From CAVSMC01 sp963798655 (GTDB lineage Bacteria > Pseudomonadota > Gammaproteobacteria > Burkholderiales > Casimicrobiaceae), in contig CAWCUH010000003.1 in assembly GCA_963798655.1 (NCBI GenBank), positions 434,001 to 498,000 on the forward strand: a stretch of 64,000 nt of DNA, read 5' to 3'. Each line of letters begins with the position of its first letter. Position 1 is the stretch's first letter. The notes beneath the pieces were generated by a model. It was not told the origin of the DNA. It worked only from the letters and a program-made list of their open reading frames with translations, and ran no database searches. Shown piece by piece: positions 52,801 through 61,028 of this stretch. Position numbers and translations under genes: made by a program.

Positions 52801-53521
52801 GGACGTGGCGGCGCTGTTGCTGCGCTTCGGCATCGTCGCTCGCCTGCGCGAAGTGGTTCAGCGCGGCGGGCGGCCGATCCACACCGTCGACATCGCCGGC
52901 GCGGAACAGCAATTGCGCTTCATCGAACACGTTGGGTCGTTCGGGCCTCGCATGGCACCGGCCAAGCAGTTGCGTGCGACTCTTGCCAACACCACGCCGA
53001 ATCCGAACGTCGATACGCTGCCACGCGAAGTCTTCGCCCAAGTGCGCGCTGCAATGGGGCGTGCGGGCGTCACGCAAAGAGCGATGGCGACGATGCGCGG
53101 AACGTCGTACGGAGGAACGGCCCATTTCAGGTTTGCGCCGAGCCGCTCGACACTCGCGTCGTATGCCGAGCTGCTGCACGATCCGCTTATCGCGCAATGG
53201 GCGCAATCCGACCTGTATTGGGACCGTGTCGTCGCGATCGAACCGGCCGGCGAGGAGGAAGTGTTCGACTTGACCGTGCCCGGCCCGTCCAGCTGGCTTG
53301 CCGACGGCATCGCGAGCCACAACTCGGGCGCGATCGAGCAGGACGCCGACGTCATTCTCTTCATCTACCGCGACGAGGTCTACAACCCGGACACGCAGGA
53401 CAAGGGCGTCGCGGAAGTGATCGTCGGCAAGCAGCGCAACGGGCCGATCGGCACGGTGCGCCTGACGTTCCTCGGCGAATACACGCGATTCGAGAACTTC
53501 GCGTCGCCGGGCTCGTACTGA
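49844..53521 (+). CDS. dnaB: Replicative DNA helicase DnaB containing two inteins
   Basis: The precursor is 1225 residues. Removing the two inteins leaves 455, the normal DnaB length. Extein 1 (1-224) holds the N-terminal domain (PPHSIEAEQSVLGGLLLDNE) and the start of the RecA-like core, ending in Walker A GRPSMGK. Extein 2 (574-739) begins with the Walker Thr (TALALNIGEHVAL) and holds VDYLQLM (Walker B) and SQLNRSLEQR. Extein 3 (1161-1225) begins SGAIEQDADVILFIYRDEVY. Both inteins therefore interrupt essential ATPase motifs, so helicase activity depends on splicing. It follows the rpsF operon, as in many betaproteobacteria. No Shine-Dalgarno precedes the ATG, and a hairpin with a T-run occupies that place. 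Confidence 0.97.
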   Translation: MPDDREIEALKLPPHSIEAEQSVLGGLLLDNEAADRIGDALGEPDFYSEAHRLIYAHIIRLLGDGKPADVVTVSESLASVQKLDYVGGLSYLGALVQNVPTAANIRHYAAIVRERSILRQLAATAGQIADSAYNPLGRSARDVLDEAEAKVLHIAEQGARGQQQFAELPKLLAQVVDRIELLYNRDDPSEVTGIPTGFSDLDRMTAGLQEGDLIIVAGRPSMGKAQPLDAKVRTRSAWKRMGDLAVGDALASIDGEPSAVSGIFPQGERQLYRVTFSDGRSTECCDEHLWRVHYRDWAAPRVLSTARLRAMLGCVRYRGRLWIDLPSGDFGTAAELPIDPWVLGALLGDGDLSGTTARFSTAADEMLARLRARLPVEIELAYAGAYDWRVVQKHRGRVAGRYGVQANPMTLALRAMGLWGIGSHEKFIPRSYLDAHRNTRLDLLRGLLDTDGWVEAWGSIRYLTTSERLASDVVELVRSLGGWCTVARKMPHFTVDGVRRAGRPAYVVNIHHRDPRSLLLLSHKQTRTPLMPRRFRRPTFTSIVPTRMARAQCISVTHSSRTYITDDYVVTHNTALALNIGEHVALNTKLPVGVFSMEMGAAQLAMRLIGSVGRLDQSKLRIGRLANEDWEKLTVALGRLNEAPILVDETPALTAMEIRSRARRLSKTYGKLGLVIVDYLQLMQATSSGENRATEISEISRSLKALAKELKVPVMALSQLNRSLEQRPNKRPVMSDLRECVTGETLVCLSDGRRVPIRELVGTTPDVWAIDESQRVRSARAEMIWRTGVKPTFRISLASGRSLHATANHRLLAHDGWRRVDEFSAGSRLALARTVPEPTDAIEWPDHALVLLGQLVGDGSYLRGQPLRYTTASEDNSVAVREAAVAMGSTVSRIAGRGCWHQLLISGNGNRWHAAGVGAWLKALGIFGQRSHEKRLPREVFRLRNRQVALLLRHLWSTDGSISVRGAGSKGSPRVYFSTCCRALAADVAALLLRFGIVARLREVVQRGGRPIHTVDIAGAEQQLRFIEHVGSFGPRMAPAKQLRATLANTTPNPNVDTLPREVFAQVRAAMGRAGVTQRAMATMRGTSYGGTAHFRFAPSRSTLASYAELLHDPLIAQWAQSDLYWDRVVAIEPAGEEEVFDLTVPGPSSWLADGIASHNSGAIEQDADVILFIYRDEVYNPDTQDKGVAEVIVGKQRNGPIGTVRLTFLGEYTRFENFASPGSY
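50516..51562 (+). mobile_element. DnaB intein 1: class 3 (Trp-Cys-Thr) intein with LAGLIDADG endonuclease
   Basis: A 349-residue intein (precursor residues 225-573) inserted in Walker A between GRPSMGK and Thr. Its first residue is Ala (AQPLDAKV), not Cys/Ser/Thr. It instead has Trp66 in block B (CCDEHLWRV, with His64), Cys329 in block F (QCISVTHS), and Thr347-His348-Asn349 in block G (YVVTHN), followed by Thr +1. These are the residues that define class 3 inteins, in which the block F Cys starts splicing. The central region holds two LAGLIDADG-type motifs, LGALLGDGDLSG and LLRGLLDTDGWVE, with their acidic residues intact, so it may still be a homing endonuclease. Confidence 0.92.
52061..53323 (+). 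mobile_element. DnaB intein 2: class 1 intein with LAGLIDADG endonuclease
   Basis: A 421-residue intein (precursor residues 740-1160) inserted between DLRE and SGAIEQDAD. Block A is CVTGETLVCLSDGRRV (Cys1), block B is GRSLHATANHRLLAHDGW (TxxH), and the end is EEVFDLTVPGPSSWLADGIA then SHN, with Ser +1. The endonuclease motifs are LLGQLVGDGSYL and LLRHLWSTDGSIS. N- and C-terminal blocks closely resemble those of the cyanobacterial DnaB intein at the second DnaB site. All class 1 catalytic residues are present, so it should splice. Confidence 0.95.
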
Positions 53522-53526
53522 GTCGC

Positions 53527-54597
53527 ATGCCGCAGCAAGCCGGCCTCGCGGATGCCGCGGCCCCCGTCGCCCCGCACGCGGTCGATCACCGTCCGCTGCT
53601 GATTGCCGACGGCGACATCCCGACGACGCAGCTCGTCGCGCGCGTGCTGCGTGCCGCGCACGGCGCCGTCGAGATCCGTTATCCGCCGACGCTGTTCGGC
53701 GCCGACGCAAACCGCGAGCACCTGCTGTTCTCGCGCCTTTGCGTGTCGACGCATCGATGGCTGCCCGCGCATCTGGCGAAGCGCGGCATCGGCTACCTGT
53801 ACTTTCTCGACGACAACTTCTGGGCGCTCACCGCGGACGTCGATCCGCACCTCGCGGGATTCTTTTCGCATCCGGCGACGATCGAGACGCTCGATGCATT
53901 CATCGGCGGTGCGCGCGCGGCCGTCGTCATGTCGAGGCGGCTGGGCGATGCGATCGCGCAGCGATTGCCGTCCACGCGCATCGAATACCTGAATCCGCCT
54001 TTCGACACGGACAAGGCGAACGCGCTGCTCACAGATGCGCCGCGACGAAACGACGGCGTCGTTCGCATCGGCTATCCGACATCGCGCCGGCCGAGCGTCG
54101 CCGCAATGCTCGAGCCCGTCGTCCGTCATCTCGCGCGGCGCTACGCCGGTCGCATCGCGTTCGAGTTCATCGGCTGGATGCCCGACGCACTCGCCGACGT
54201 TGCCGGCGTCGCGCTGCTGCAGCACGTCGACGACTACGACCGCTATCTCGAGTTCAAGATGTCGCGGCACTGGGACATCGGGCTCGCGCCGCTCGTCGGC
54301 AGCGCGTTCGACGCGTGCAAGACGAGTGTGAAGTATCGCGAGTACGGCGGCTGCCGCATCGCCGGCGTGTACGGCAACGTCGCGCCGTACACCGACGATG
54401 TCGTCGACGGCCGCACGGGTCTTCTCGCCGATCACGACGCCGATGCCTGGATCGCGGCGCTCGAGCGGCTGATCGAGTCGCCGTCGCTGCGGGATGCCAT
54501 TGCGGCGAACGCGCATGCCGACGTCGACGCGCGCTTCAGTCAACCTGCGTCGGTGCGGCGGTGGCGCGAGATCGCGGCGGCGCATGGCAACCGCTGA
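53527..54597 (+). CDS. Glycosyltransferase-like protein (GT-B, family 4-like)
   Basis: A 356-residue protein. The N-terminal half contains FLDDNFWALTADVDPHLAGF and a Rossmann-like core. The C-terminal half has IGYPTSRRPSVAAMLEPVVR and the donor-sugar region CKTSVKYREYGGCRIAGVYG, then VVDGRTGLLADHDADAWIAA, the usual end of GT-B glycosyltransferases. Substrates are unknown. ATG 53527 follows the dnaB stop by five bases, and the gene overlaps the next by 14 bases, so it belongs to a three-gene cassette with a GT2 fusion and a methyltransferase. Confidence 0.72.
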   Translation: MPQQAGLADAAAPVAPHAVDHRPLLIADGDIPTTQLVARVLRAAHGAVEIRYPPTLFGADANREHLLFSRLCVSTHRWLPAHLAKRGIGYLYFLDDNFWALTADVDPHLAGFFSHPATIETLDAFIGGARAAVVMSRRLGDAIAQRLPSTRIEYLNPPFDTDKANALLTDAPRRNDGVVRIGYPTSRRPSVAAMLEPVVRHLARRYAGRIAFEFIGWMPDALADVAGVALLQHVDDYDRYLEFKMSRHWDIGLAPLVGSAFDACKTSVKYREYGGCRIAGVYGNVAPYTDDVVDGRTGLLADHDADAWIAALERLIESPSLRDAIAANAHADVDARFSQPASVRRWREIAAAHGNR

Positions 54598-55951
54598 GCC
54601 GATGACGGTCGGACGCAACGACCCCTGCCCGTGCGGCAGCGGCAAGCGCTACAAGCATTGCTGCGGAAGCGTCGGTACGGTAAAGGTGGAAGCGCCGAAA
54701 GCCGACGTGCAGGGCCTCATGAGCGCGGCACTCGCCGCGCAGCAGGCGCGCCGGCTCGATGAAGCGGAGCGGCTCTATCGTCAGGCGCTCGCGCTCGCGC
54801 CCGACGCGCCCGACGCGCTGCACATGCTGGGCGTCATACGCTACGAGCGCTTCGATTACGAAGAGGCGAAGCGGCTGATCATGCGCGCGCTGGACGTCAC
54901 CGGCTGGCGATTCGTAACCTACCGGCACAATCTCGGGCTCGTCGTCGCGAAGGCGAACGCGAAAGGCGTCCTCGAGGCCCAGTTCGTGCACCAGCGGCGC
55001 TGGTATGCGTCGCATCGTGCGCGCCGACGCCCTGTGGCGGAGCGCGCGCCGCGCGTCGCAATCGTCATTCCCGCGTACAACCACGAACTTTACATCGAGC
55101 AGGCACTCGATTCGGTGTTCGCGCAGACGTATCGCAACATCGAGATCGTGCTGGTCGACGACGGCTCGGCGGACGGCACGCCGAAGGTCGCGCGCCGCGC
55201 GCTCGCGCGCTCGCCGTTTCCCCACCGGATGATCGCGCGCGCGAACCGGGGCGCAGCGGCGACGATCAACGAGGGCATCGCCGCATCGTCGGCGCCGTTC
55301 GTCAATATCCTCAATTCGGACGATGCGCTCGAGCGGCGGCGTGTCGAGGCCATGGTCGAGCAGGTCGCGGCGAGCGGTGCGAGCTGGGGCTTCTCGGCAG
55401 TCGAGTTCGTCGATGCCGACGGCAATGACGTCGATCTGCTCCATGACGCGCGCGCCTATCCGCTGATCTGCGCGCTGTCCGGCATACCGTATGAGCGCTC
55501 GATCGGCTTCGCCCTGCTTTCGATGAACGTCGTCGTGTCGAGCGGCAACCTGTTCTTCTCGCGCGCGCTGTGGCAGTCGCTGGGTGGCTTTTCTGACCTG
55601 CGCTACAACCACGATTGGGATTTCGCGCTGCGCGCGTTGTGGCGCGACGAACCGGTGTTCGTCGGCGACGCGCTGTACCGTTATCGGCTGCATGCGGCGA
55701 ACACGATCGACGAGTCGGCGACGAGGCCGCGCGACGAGGCGCATCGGGTGATGACCGGATACCTGGCGCTGGCGACGGGCATCGATCCTCCGCCCAACCC
55801 GTTCGCGCCGTCGATTCATGCGTGGGGCGCCGATTTCGCGGTCTGCGCGCTGTCCGGCGGCCTCGCCGAGACGATGGATGCGACGGCACTGCGGCGTCTG
55901 GTCGATCTCGTCGAGGCGCGCGAGCGCCAGCCCGCACTCGAGCGAGCATGA
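54584..55951 (+). CDS. SEC-C zinc motif - TPR - family 2 glycosyltransferase fusion
   Basis: A 455-residue cytoplasmic protein. It opens with a SEC-C zinc motif (NDPCPCGSGKRYKHCCG, about 11-27). A TPR pair follows at about 45-110 (EAERLYRQALALAPDAPDAL). A GT2 GT-A domain runs from about 155 (VAIVIPAYNHELYIEQALDS, VLVDDGSADGT, NILNSDDALERRR with the DxD-like acids, and NHDWDFALRALWRDEPVFVG). GT2 enzymes add sugars to polysaccharides, lipids or proteins. The SEC-C module, known from the SecA tail, binds zinc and ribosome/SecB-like partners, suggesting that the enzyme may act on a protein substrate. ATG 54584 is used; 54602 is possible. It overlaps the methyltransferase gene by four bases. Confidence 0.8.
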   Translation: MATAEPMTVGRNDPCPCGSGKRYKHCCGSVGTVKVEAPKADVQGLMSAALAAQQARRLDEAERLYRQALALAPDAPDALHMLGVIRYERFDYEEAKRLIMRALDVTGWRFVTYRHNLGLVVAKANAKGVLEAQFVHQRRWYASHRARRRPVAERAPRVAIVIPAYNHELYIEQALDSVFAQTYRNIEIVLVDDGSADGTPKVARRALARSPFPHRMIARANRGAAATINEGIAASSAPFVNILNSDDALERRRVEAMVEQVAASGASWGFSAVEFVDADGNDVDLLHDARAYPLICALSGIPYERSIGFALLSMNVVVSSGNLFFSRALWQSLGGFSDLRYNHDWDFALRALWRDEPVFVGDALYRYRLHAANTIDESATRPRDEAHRVMTGYLALATGIDPPPNPFAPSIHAWGADFAVCALSGGLAETMDATALRRLVDLVEARERQPALERA

Positions 55952-57756
55952 CGGCGATGCATGTGACAGCCCCGGACGACATCGCGTGGAGCGGCGAGCG
56001 CGCGCCATTGCTGTCCGCCCGCTGCAGCGTCTGCGGCAACAGCGGTCCGCACGCGCCGCTACTGACCGTGCCGTCGCTCGCGCCGCCGCATCCTGCGCTC
56101 ACGCTCGTGCGCTGCGCGGGCTGCGGCAGCGGCTTCTACGATCCTCCCGGGATCACCGACTTCAGCGACCTCAATCAGGACCGCGACGACTTCTGGCGCT
56201 TTTACGTCGAAGTGGGCGGCGGTGTCTGGGAAACCATCTGGCCGCTGCTCGTCGATCGCGCCGACGGCTCGCGCACGCTGCTCGATGTCGGCTGCGGATT
56301 CGGGTTCGCCGTCGATTTCTGGCGGCACGCGATGAACGCCGAGGCGATCGGCGTGGAGCTCGCCGACTACGGCGCGATGGGCGCGAGAATGCTCGACATT
56401 CCCGTCCATCGCGAGCTGGTGCAGCAGTGCGCAGCGCTTGCCGGCCGCCGCTTCGACGTCGTGTATGCGTCCGAGGTGATCGAGCACGTACCCGATCCGA
56501 ATGCGTTCGTCGCACTGCTCGCGCCGTTCGTCGCCGACGACGGCGTGCTCGTGCTCACGACGCCTGCGATCGACTACATCGAGCGCGCGAACACGTCGTC
56601 GACGATGCTCGCCGCGCTCGCGCCCGGCTTCCACGGATTCCTGCTTTCCGGGCAGGCGTTCGGCGACGCCGCACGCGCCGCCGGATTCGCGCACGTCGAC
56701 GTGCGCACGTTCGGCGAGCGGCAAATGCTCTGGGCATCGCGCGTTCGGCGACGACTCGACTTCGACACCACGGGCGCTCGGCCGGCGTATTTCGATTACC
56801 TCGAATGGCGATGCGGGCGGCACGAGCCTTCGTCGCCGGTGTGGCAGGGGTACGCGTATCGCTACGTCCGCGATTGCATCGCGACCGAGCGCTTCGCCGA
56901 CGCGCAGCGGAAGGCTCGTGCACTCGTTGCCGCGCTCGTCGACGCATACGGCGATTCGATTCCCGATCCGGCCGCGATGATTGAACGGCTGCGCGCCGCG
57001 GCAACATTGACCGACTTCGGCCAGCATGCGCCGTACTTCCTGCCGAACTTGTATTACGCGCTCGGCGCGCTCGCCGAGTACCACGATCGCGACGCGGCGT
57101 CGGCACGTCGGTGGTATCGCGGTGCGGCCGAGCTCGGCCGTGATTGCGCGCGGCTCGGCTCCGTGTTCTTTCTCGAGGCGAACCATTTCGTGTGGCCGGC
57201 ACGCGCGGCCGATGCCGGGCTCGCGCTCGCGCAGGGGGACGTCGCGGCCGCCGCGGATACGTTCACGCGGCTCGCACGCGACGGGCGACTCTGCGGCGCG
57301 GCCGACGGCTACGCGGTTGCCGAGGCGAGCTACATCGAAGCCGTCGTGCCTCGTGCCTGCGAGGGCCTCGTCCTCGCGCAGGCATGGGACGCAGCGGCAC
57401 ATGCGTTCGACGCGTACCTCGGCTACCTTGATCGGTCGTACGCCGGCGGCGACTTCAGCAGTCGCGCGTTCATCGAGCGCGCATTGGCGCAGGGCTCGAC
57501 GAAGCAGCCGTCGGACCCGGTTTTCGCGTTCTTCTTCCAGGGTCTGCTCGACGCGGCGCGCCCCGCGCAGCCGTCGAACGATGAGCGGCTTCGCACGCTG
57601 ATCGAGCTCGCATCGACGCACGGCGCGCATCCTCGGCTCGGCGCGGCACTTGCGCGTTACGCGGCCATCGGGCGCCGCTATCTTCCAGCCGTTGCGCCGA
57701 AGAAGCTCTTCGATTTCTCGTACAGCGTGCCGCCGGCGAAAGGCGACAAGCGCTGA
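55948..57756 (+). CDS. SAM-dependent methyltransferase with N-terminal zinc ribbon
   Basis: A 602-residue protein. An N-terminal zinc ribbon is formed by CSVCGN and CAGCGSG (about 27-58). A class I methyltransferase domain follows, with SAM motif LLDVGCGFGFAVDFW at about 107, VYASEVIEHVPDP (motif II region), and LVLTTPAIDY. The C-terminal 300 residues form a helical TPR-like array (for example YFLPNLYYALGALAEYHDRD). It resembles methyltransferases of surface-polysaccharide or glycan cassettes. The target is unknown. It ends the glycosyltransferase cassette and converges on the GGDEF gene eight bases later. Confidence 0.82.
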   Translation: MTAMHVTAPDDIAWSGERAPLLSARCSVCGNSGPHAPLLTVPSLAPPHPALTLVRCAGCGSGFYDPPGITDFSDLNQDRDDFWRFYVEVGGGVWETIWPLLVDRADGSRTLLDVGCGFGFAVDFWRHAMNAEAIGVELADYGAMGARMLDIPVHRELVQQCAALAGRRFDVVYASEVIEHVPDPNAFVALLAPFVADDGVLVLTTPAIDYIERANTSSTMLAALAPGFHGFLLSGQAFGDAARAAGFAHVDVRTFGERQMLWASRVRRRLDFDTTGARPAYFDYLEWRCGRHEPSSPVWQGYAYRYVRDCIATERFADAQRKARALVAALVDAYGDSIPDPAAMIERLRAAATLTDFGQHAPYFLPNLYYALGALAEYHDRDAASARRWYRGAAELGRDCARLGSVFFLEANHFVWPARAADAGLALAQGDVAAAADTFTRLARDGRLCGAADGYAVAEASYIEAVVPRACEGLVLAQAWDAAAHAFDAYLGYLDRSYAGGDFSSRAFIERALAQGSTKQPSDPVFAFFFQGLLDAARPAQPSNDERLRTLIELASTHGAHPRLGAALARYAAIGRRYLPAVAPKKLFDFSYSVPPAKGDKR

Positions 57757-57764
57757 ACCGCCGC

Positions 57765-59453
57765 TCAGCCGGTAGCGAGGACGATGCGATCGCGTCCCTG
57801 CGCCTTCGCGGCGTAGAGCGCGCGATCGGCAGCGGCGATCGTCGTCGCGAGCGTCGCTTGCCGCGCGTGCGCCGCGGCGCCAATCGACAGCGTCACCGCA
57901 AGCCCGACGCACACGTCGTCCCACTCGGCGTCATCGATCGCCTGCTTCAAGCGCTGCAGCACGCGAAGCGCGTCGGCGGCATCGACGTCGGCCAGCACGA
58001 CGAGGAATTCGTCGCCGCCGTAGCGCACCGGCAGGTCGTGCGCGCGGCATTGCGCGCCGATCGCGGCGGCGACGTGCTTCAGCACGGCGTCGCCGACCGC
58101 GTGCGAGTGCCGATCGTTGATCGACTTGAAGCCGTCGATGTCGATCAGCGCGATCGTGAGCGGCGCGCCGCGCGATTCGCTCGCGCAGACCAGCGCGTCG
58201 ACTTGCGCGTCGAGTCCGCGGCGGTTCAGCAGGCCGGTGAGCGGATCGTGCCGCGATGCGGCCGCGAACGCCGCCGCCTCGCGCGCGAGCGCTTCCTTGT
58301 CCTCGGCGAGCGAGCGCGCTTCGTCGCGGTAGCGCGTGGCGGCGCGCTTTTCCTGCTCGAAGTCGATCCAGAGCTGGCCGGCACGCAACGCATGCAGGCG
58401 CGCCGTTGCGAGCGCCTGCTCGCGCACCGCGTGGAAGTGCTTGTACTGCTCGAGCGCCGCGGCGAAGTCGCCGCCGCGCTCGTAATGCGCGGACAGCGCT
58501 TCGCTCGCGTCGGCGACGAGCCGGCGCGCGTTCACGCGCTCGGCGAGCTCCATCGCCCGCTCGAGGCAGCGCCGCTCGGCTAACGCGTCCTCGCGCGAGT
58601 CGAGGCGGCCGAGCTCGAGCAGCGCCTCGGCGGCGAGCTGTCCGTCGTCGAGCGCCTCGCCGAGCGCGAGCGTTTCCTCGAGCCGCGCGCGGGCCTCGTC
58701 GCGGCGGCCGAGCAGCCGCAGCATCGTGCCGGACTGCCCGAGGCAGTACGCCTCGTCGTAGCGGTTGCCGAGCGATCGCGCGAGCTCGAGCGCCTGCTCG
58801 ACCAGCGCCTGCGCCGATCGGTACTCGGCGGCCGCTTTCTCCGCATCGGCCATCTCGTCGCCGCGCCGCTTCGCGACGAGGCTGCGATTGAGCAGCAGCT
58901 TCGTGAGCAGCACCGCGTTGTCGGTGCCGCGTGCAAGCGCCGCGCCCTTGGCGAGATGCGCTTCCGCCTCGTCGGCGCGGCCGGCCTCGAGCATCGACGT
59001 GCCGAGCGTGTTCTCGATGTTGATCTCGAGCGCGACGATGCCGAGCTCGCGCGCCGGGCCGAGCGCGCGCGTCAGCGACACCATCGCGTCCTCGTACGCG
59101 CCGAGACGGTACTGGCACTGGCCGACGCCGGCCGTTGCGATCGCAATGCTCGCGCTGTCGCCGACCCGCTGGTAGGCCTTCAGCGCGTCGAGCATGAGCT
59201 CCAGCGCCGCGACGAGATCGGCGCGGTAGAAATGGCAGCGCGCGAGCGCATGCAGCGTGGCGCCGTCGAGCGCATCGTCGCCGAGCGCCACGGCGAGCGT
59301 GCGCGCATCACGCGCGTGCGCGAGCGCACGCCGCGCGTCGCCGGTGCGCGCGAGCTCGGTGGCGAGCGCGCAGAGAGCGCGCGCGCGCTCTGCGTCGGCC
59401 GTCGCGTCGGCGACCGCGCGTTCGAGGATCTCGACGGATGGCATCGCGCCCAT
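57765..59453 (-). CDS. TPR-containing diguanylate cyclase (GGDEF)
   Basis: A 562-residue soluble protein. Residues 1-370 form a long TPR array (for example LGTSMLEAGRADEAEAHLAK). A short coiled coil (YRDEARSLAEDKEALAREAA) follows, then a GGDEF domain starting SRHDPLTGLLNRRGLDAQVD. The catalytic motif RYGGDEFLVVLAD is intact at about 478. The upstream RAHD, five residues before GGDEF, is an inhibitory I-site, so c-di-GMP feedback is expected. No transmembrane segment or signal peptide is seen, so activity is probably tuned by a protein partner that binds the TPRs. The start is 59453 or 59444. Confidence 0.92.
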   Translation of the reverse strand: MGAMPSVEILERAVADATADAERARALCALATELARTGDARRALAHARDARTLAVALGDDALDGATLHALARCHFYRADLVAALELMLDALKAYQRVGDSASIAIATAGVGQCQYRLGAYEDAMVSLTRALGPARELGIVALEINIENTLGTSMLEAGRADEAEAHLAKGAALARGTDNAVLLTKLLLNRSLVAKRRGDEMADAEKAAAEYRSAQALVEQALELARSLGNRYDEAYCLGQSGTMLRLLGRRDEARARLEETLALGEALDDGQLAAEALLELGRLDSREDALAERRCLERAMELAERVNARRLVADASEALSAHYERGGDFAAALEQYKHFHAVREQALATARLHALRAGQLWIDFEQEKRAATRYRDEARSLAEDKEALAREAAAFAAASRHDPLTGLLNRRGLDAQVDALVCASESRGAPLTIALIDIDGFKSINDRHSHAVGDAVLKHVAAAIGAQCRAHDLPVRYGGDEFLVVLADVDAADALRVLQRLKQAIDDAEWDDVCVGLAVTLSIGAAAHARQATLATTIAAADRALYAAKAQGRDRIVLATG

Positions 59454-59504
59454 TGATTTGGCGGCCCGAGATCGGGCTGCCAGGTAAATTCTACCGAAAA
59501 CGCG

Positions 59505-61028
59505 CTACAGAATCTCGGCGGCGTGGTCGGCCAGGCGCGACCGCTCTCCCCGCTGCAATGTGACGTGACCCGAGTGCGACCAGCCCTTGAAGCGGTCGAC
59601 CACGTAGGTGAGCCCGGAGCTGCCCTCGGTCAGGTACGGCGTGTCGATCTGCGCGATGTTGCCGAGGCAGACGACCTTCGTGCCCGGGCCGGCGCGCGTG
59701 ATCAGCGTCTTCATCTGCTTCGGCGTGAGGTTCTGCGCCTCGTCGATGATCAGGAACTTGTTGATGAACGTGCGGCCGCGCATGAAGTTGAGCGACTTCA
59801 CCTTGATGCGCGAACGGATCAGGTCCCGTGTGGCCGCGCGTCCCCATTCGCCCGCTTCGTCGTCGGTCTTGTTCAGCACGTCGAGGTTGTCCTCGAGCGC
59901 GCCCATCCACGGGTTCATCTTCTCTTCCTCGGTGCCTGGCAGGAAGCCGATGTCCTCGCCGACCGGCACGGTGACGCGCGTCATGATGATCTCGGAATAC
60001 ACCTTGAACTCGAGCGTCAGCATGAGCCCCGCGGCGAGCGTCAGCAGCGTCTTGCCGGTGCCCGCCTGGCCGAGCAGCGACACGAAATCGACGTCGGGAT
60101 TCATCAGCAGGTTGAGCGCGAAGTTCTGCTCGCGGTTGCGTGCGACGATCCCCCAGACGTTGTTCTTCTGGTGCGTGAAATCCTTCAGCGTCTCGATCAC
60201 CGCGGTCTTGCCGCTCGCTTCCTTCACGATTGCGTACAGCGGCGCTTCGCCGGCGGTTTCGCGGTACACGAACTCGTTCAGGAACAGCGAGGGCACGAGC
60301 GGTCCGGTGATCCGGTAGAACGTGTGCCCGCCCTGTTGCCACGACTCGATGCCCTTGCCGTGACGGTCCCAGAAATCGGCCGGCAGCTCGCGCATGCCCG
60401 AGAACAGGAGCTCGGTGTCCTCGAGCACCTTGTCGTTGAAGTAGTCCTCGGCGTCGATGCCGAGCGCGCGCGCCTTGATCCTCATGTTGATGTCTTTCGA
60501 CACCAGGATCACGGTGCGCTCGGGGTGCGTCTGCATCAGGTGCATGACGACGGCGAGGATCTGGTTGTCCGTCTTGCCGTTCGCAAGCGACGCAGGCAGC
60601 TGCGCGGTGATCGCCTCGGTCTGCAGGAACAGCTTGCCGGTCGCGGCCTTGCCGGAGCGCTCGTCGAGCGCGATGCCCGCGGCGATGCTGTGCGGCGCGT
60701 GCGACACGAGGTCGTCGAGGAAGCGTGACGCCTGGCGCGCGTTGCGCGCGACTTCGGTGACGCCCTTCTTGTTGTTGTCGAGCTCCTCGAGCGTCAGCAT
60801 CGGCAGGTAGATGTCGTGCTCGTCGAAGCGGAAAAGGCTGGTGGGGTCGTGCATCAGCACGTTCGTGTCGAGCACGAAGAGCTTGCTTGCCGAACGCGTG
60901 CGCGGCGCGACGGCGGTCTTTGCGGGGCGGAGGGACGGCCGGGATTCGGACGGACGGGAGTCGGCGTGTCGGGATTCGGGGCGCGATTCGAGGATCAGCG
61001 GGGTAGGGCGGGACTTGCGCTCGACCAT
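59505..61028 (-). CDS. phoH: PIN domain - PhoH family ATPase (PhoH2-like)
   Basis: A 507-residue protein. After a basic, proline-rich head, a PIN nuclease domain spans about 48-190 (KLFVLDTNVLMHDPTSLF, LPMLTLEELDNNKKG). The PhoH ATPase domain follows, with Walker A LLGQAGTGKTLLTLA at about 318, EEEKMNPWMGALEDNLDVL and IIDEAQNLTPKQMKTLITRA (Walker B). PIN-PhoH proteins are RNA helicases/ribonucleases. It is transcribed away from the bcp-arn genes with its own 5' region. Confidence 0.95.
   Translation of the reverse strand: MVERKSRPTPLILESRPESRHADSRPSESRPSLRPAKTAVAPRTRSASKLFVLDTNVLMHDPTSLFRFDEHDIYLPMLTLEELDNNKKGVTEVARNARQASRFLDDLVSHAPHSIAAGIALDERSGKAATGKLFLQTEAITAQLPASLANGKTDNQILAVVMHLMQTHPERTVILVSKDINMRIKARALGIDAEDYFNDKVLEDTELLFSGMRELPADFWDRHGKGIESWQQGGHTFYRITGPLVPSLFLNEFVYRETAGEAPLYAIVKEASGKTAVIETLKDFTHQKNNVWGIVARNREQNFALNLLMNPDVDFVSLLGQAGTGKTLLTLAAGLMLTLEFKVYSEIIMTRVTVPVGEDIGFLPGTEEEKMNPWMGALEDNLDVLNKTDDEAGEWGRAATRDLIRSRIKVKSLNFMRGRTFINKFLIIDEAQNLTPKQMKTLITRAGPGTKVVCLGNIAQIDTPYLTEGSSGLTYVVDRFKGWSHSGHVTLQRGERSRLADHAAEIL

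Noticed and set aside
52175..53710. A 511-codon open frame opposite the dnaB intein
   Set aside because: Arg/Ala-rich shadow of dnaB on the other strand without any recognisable motif.
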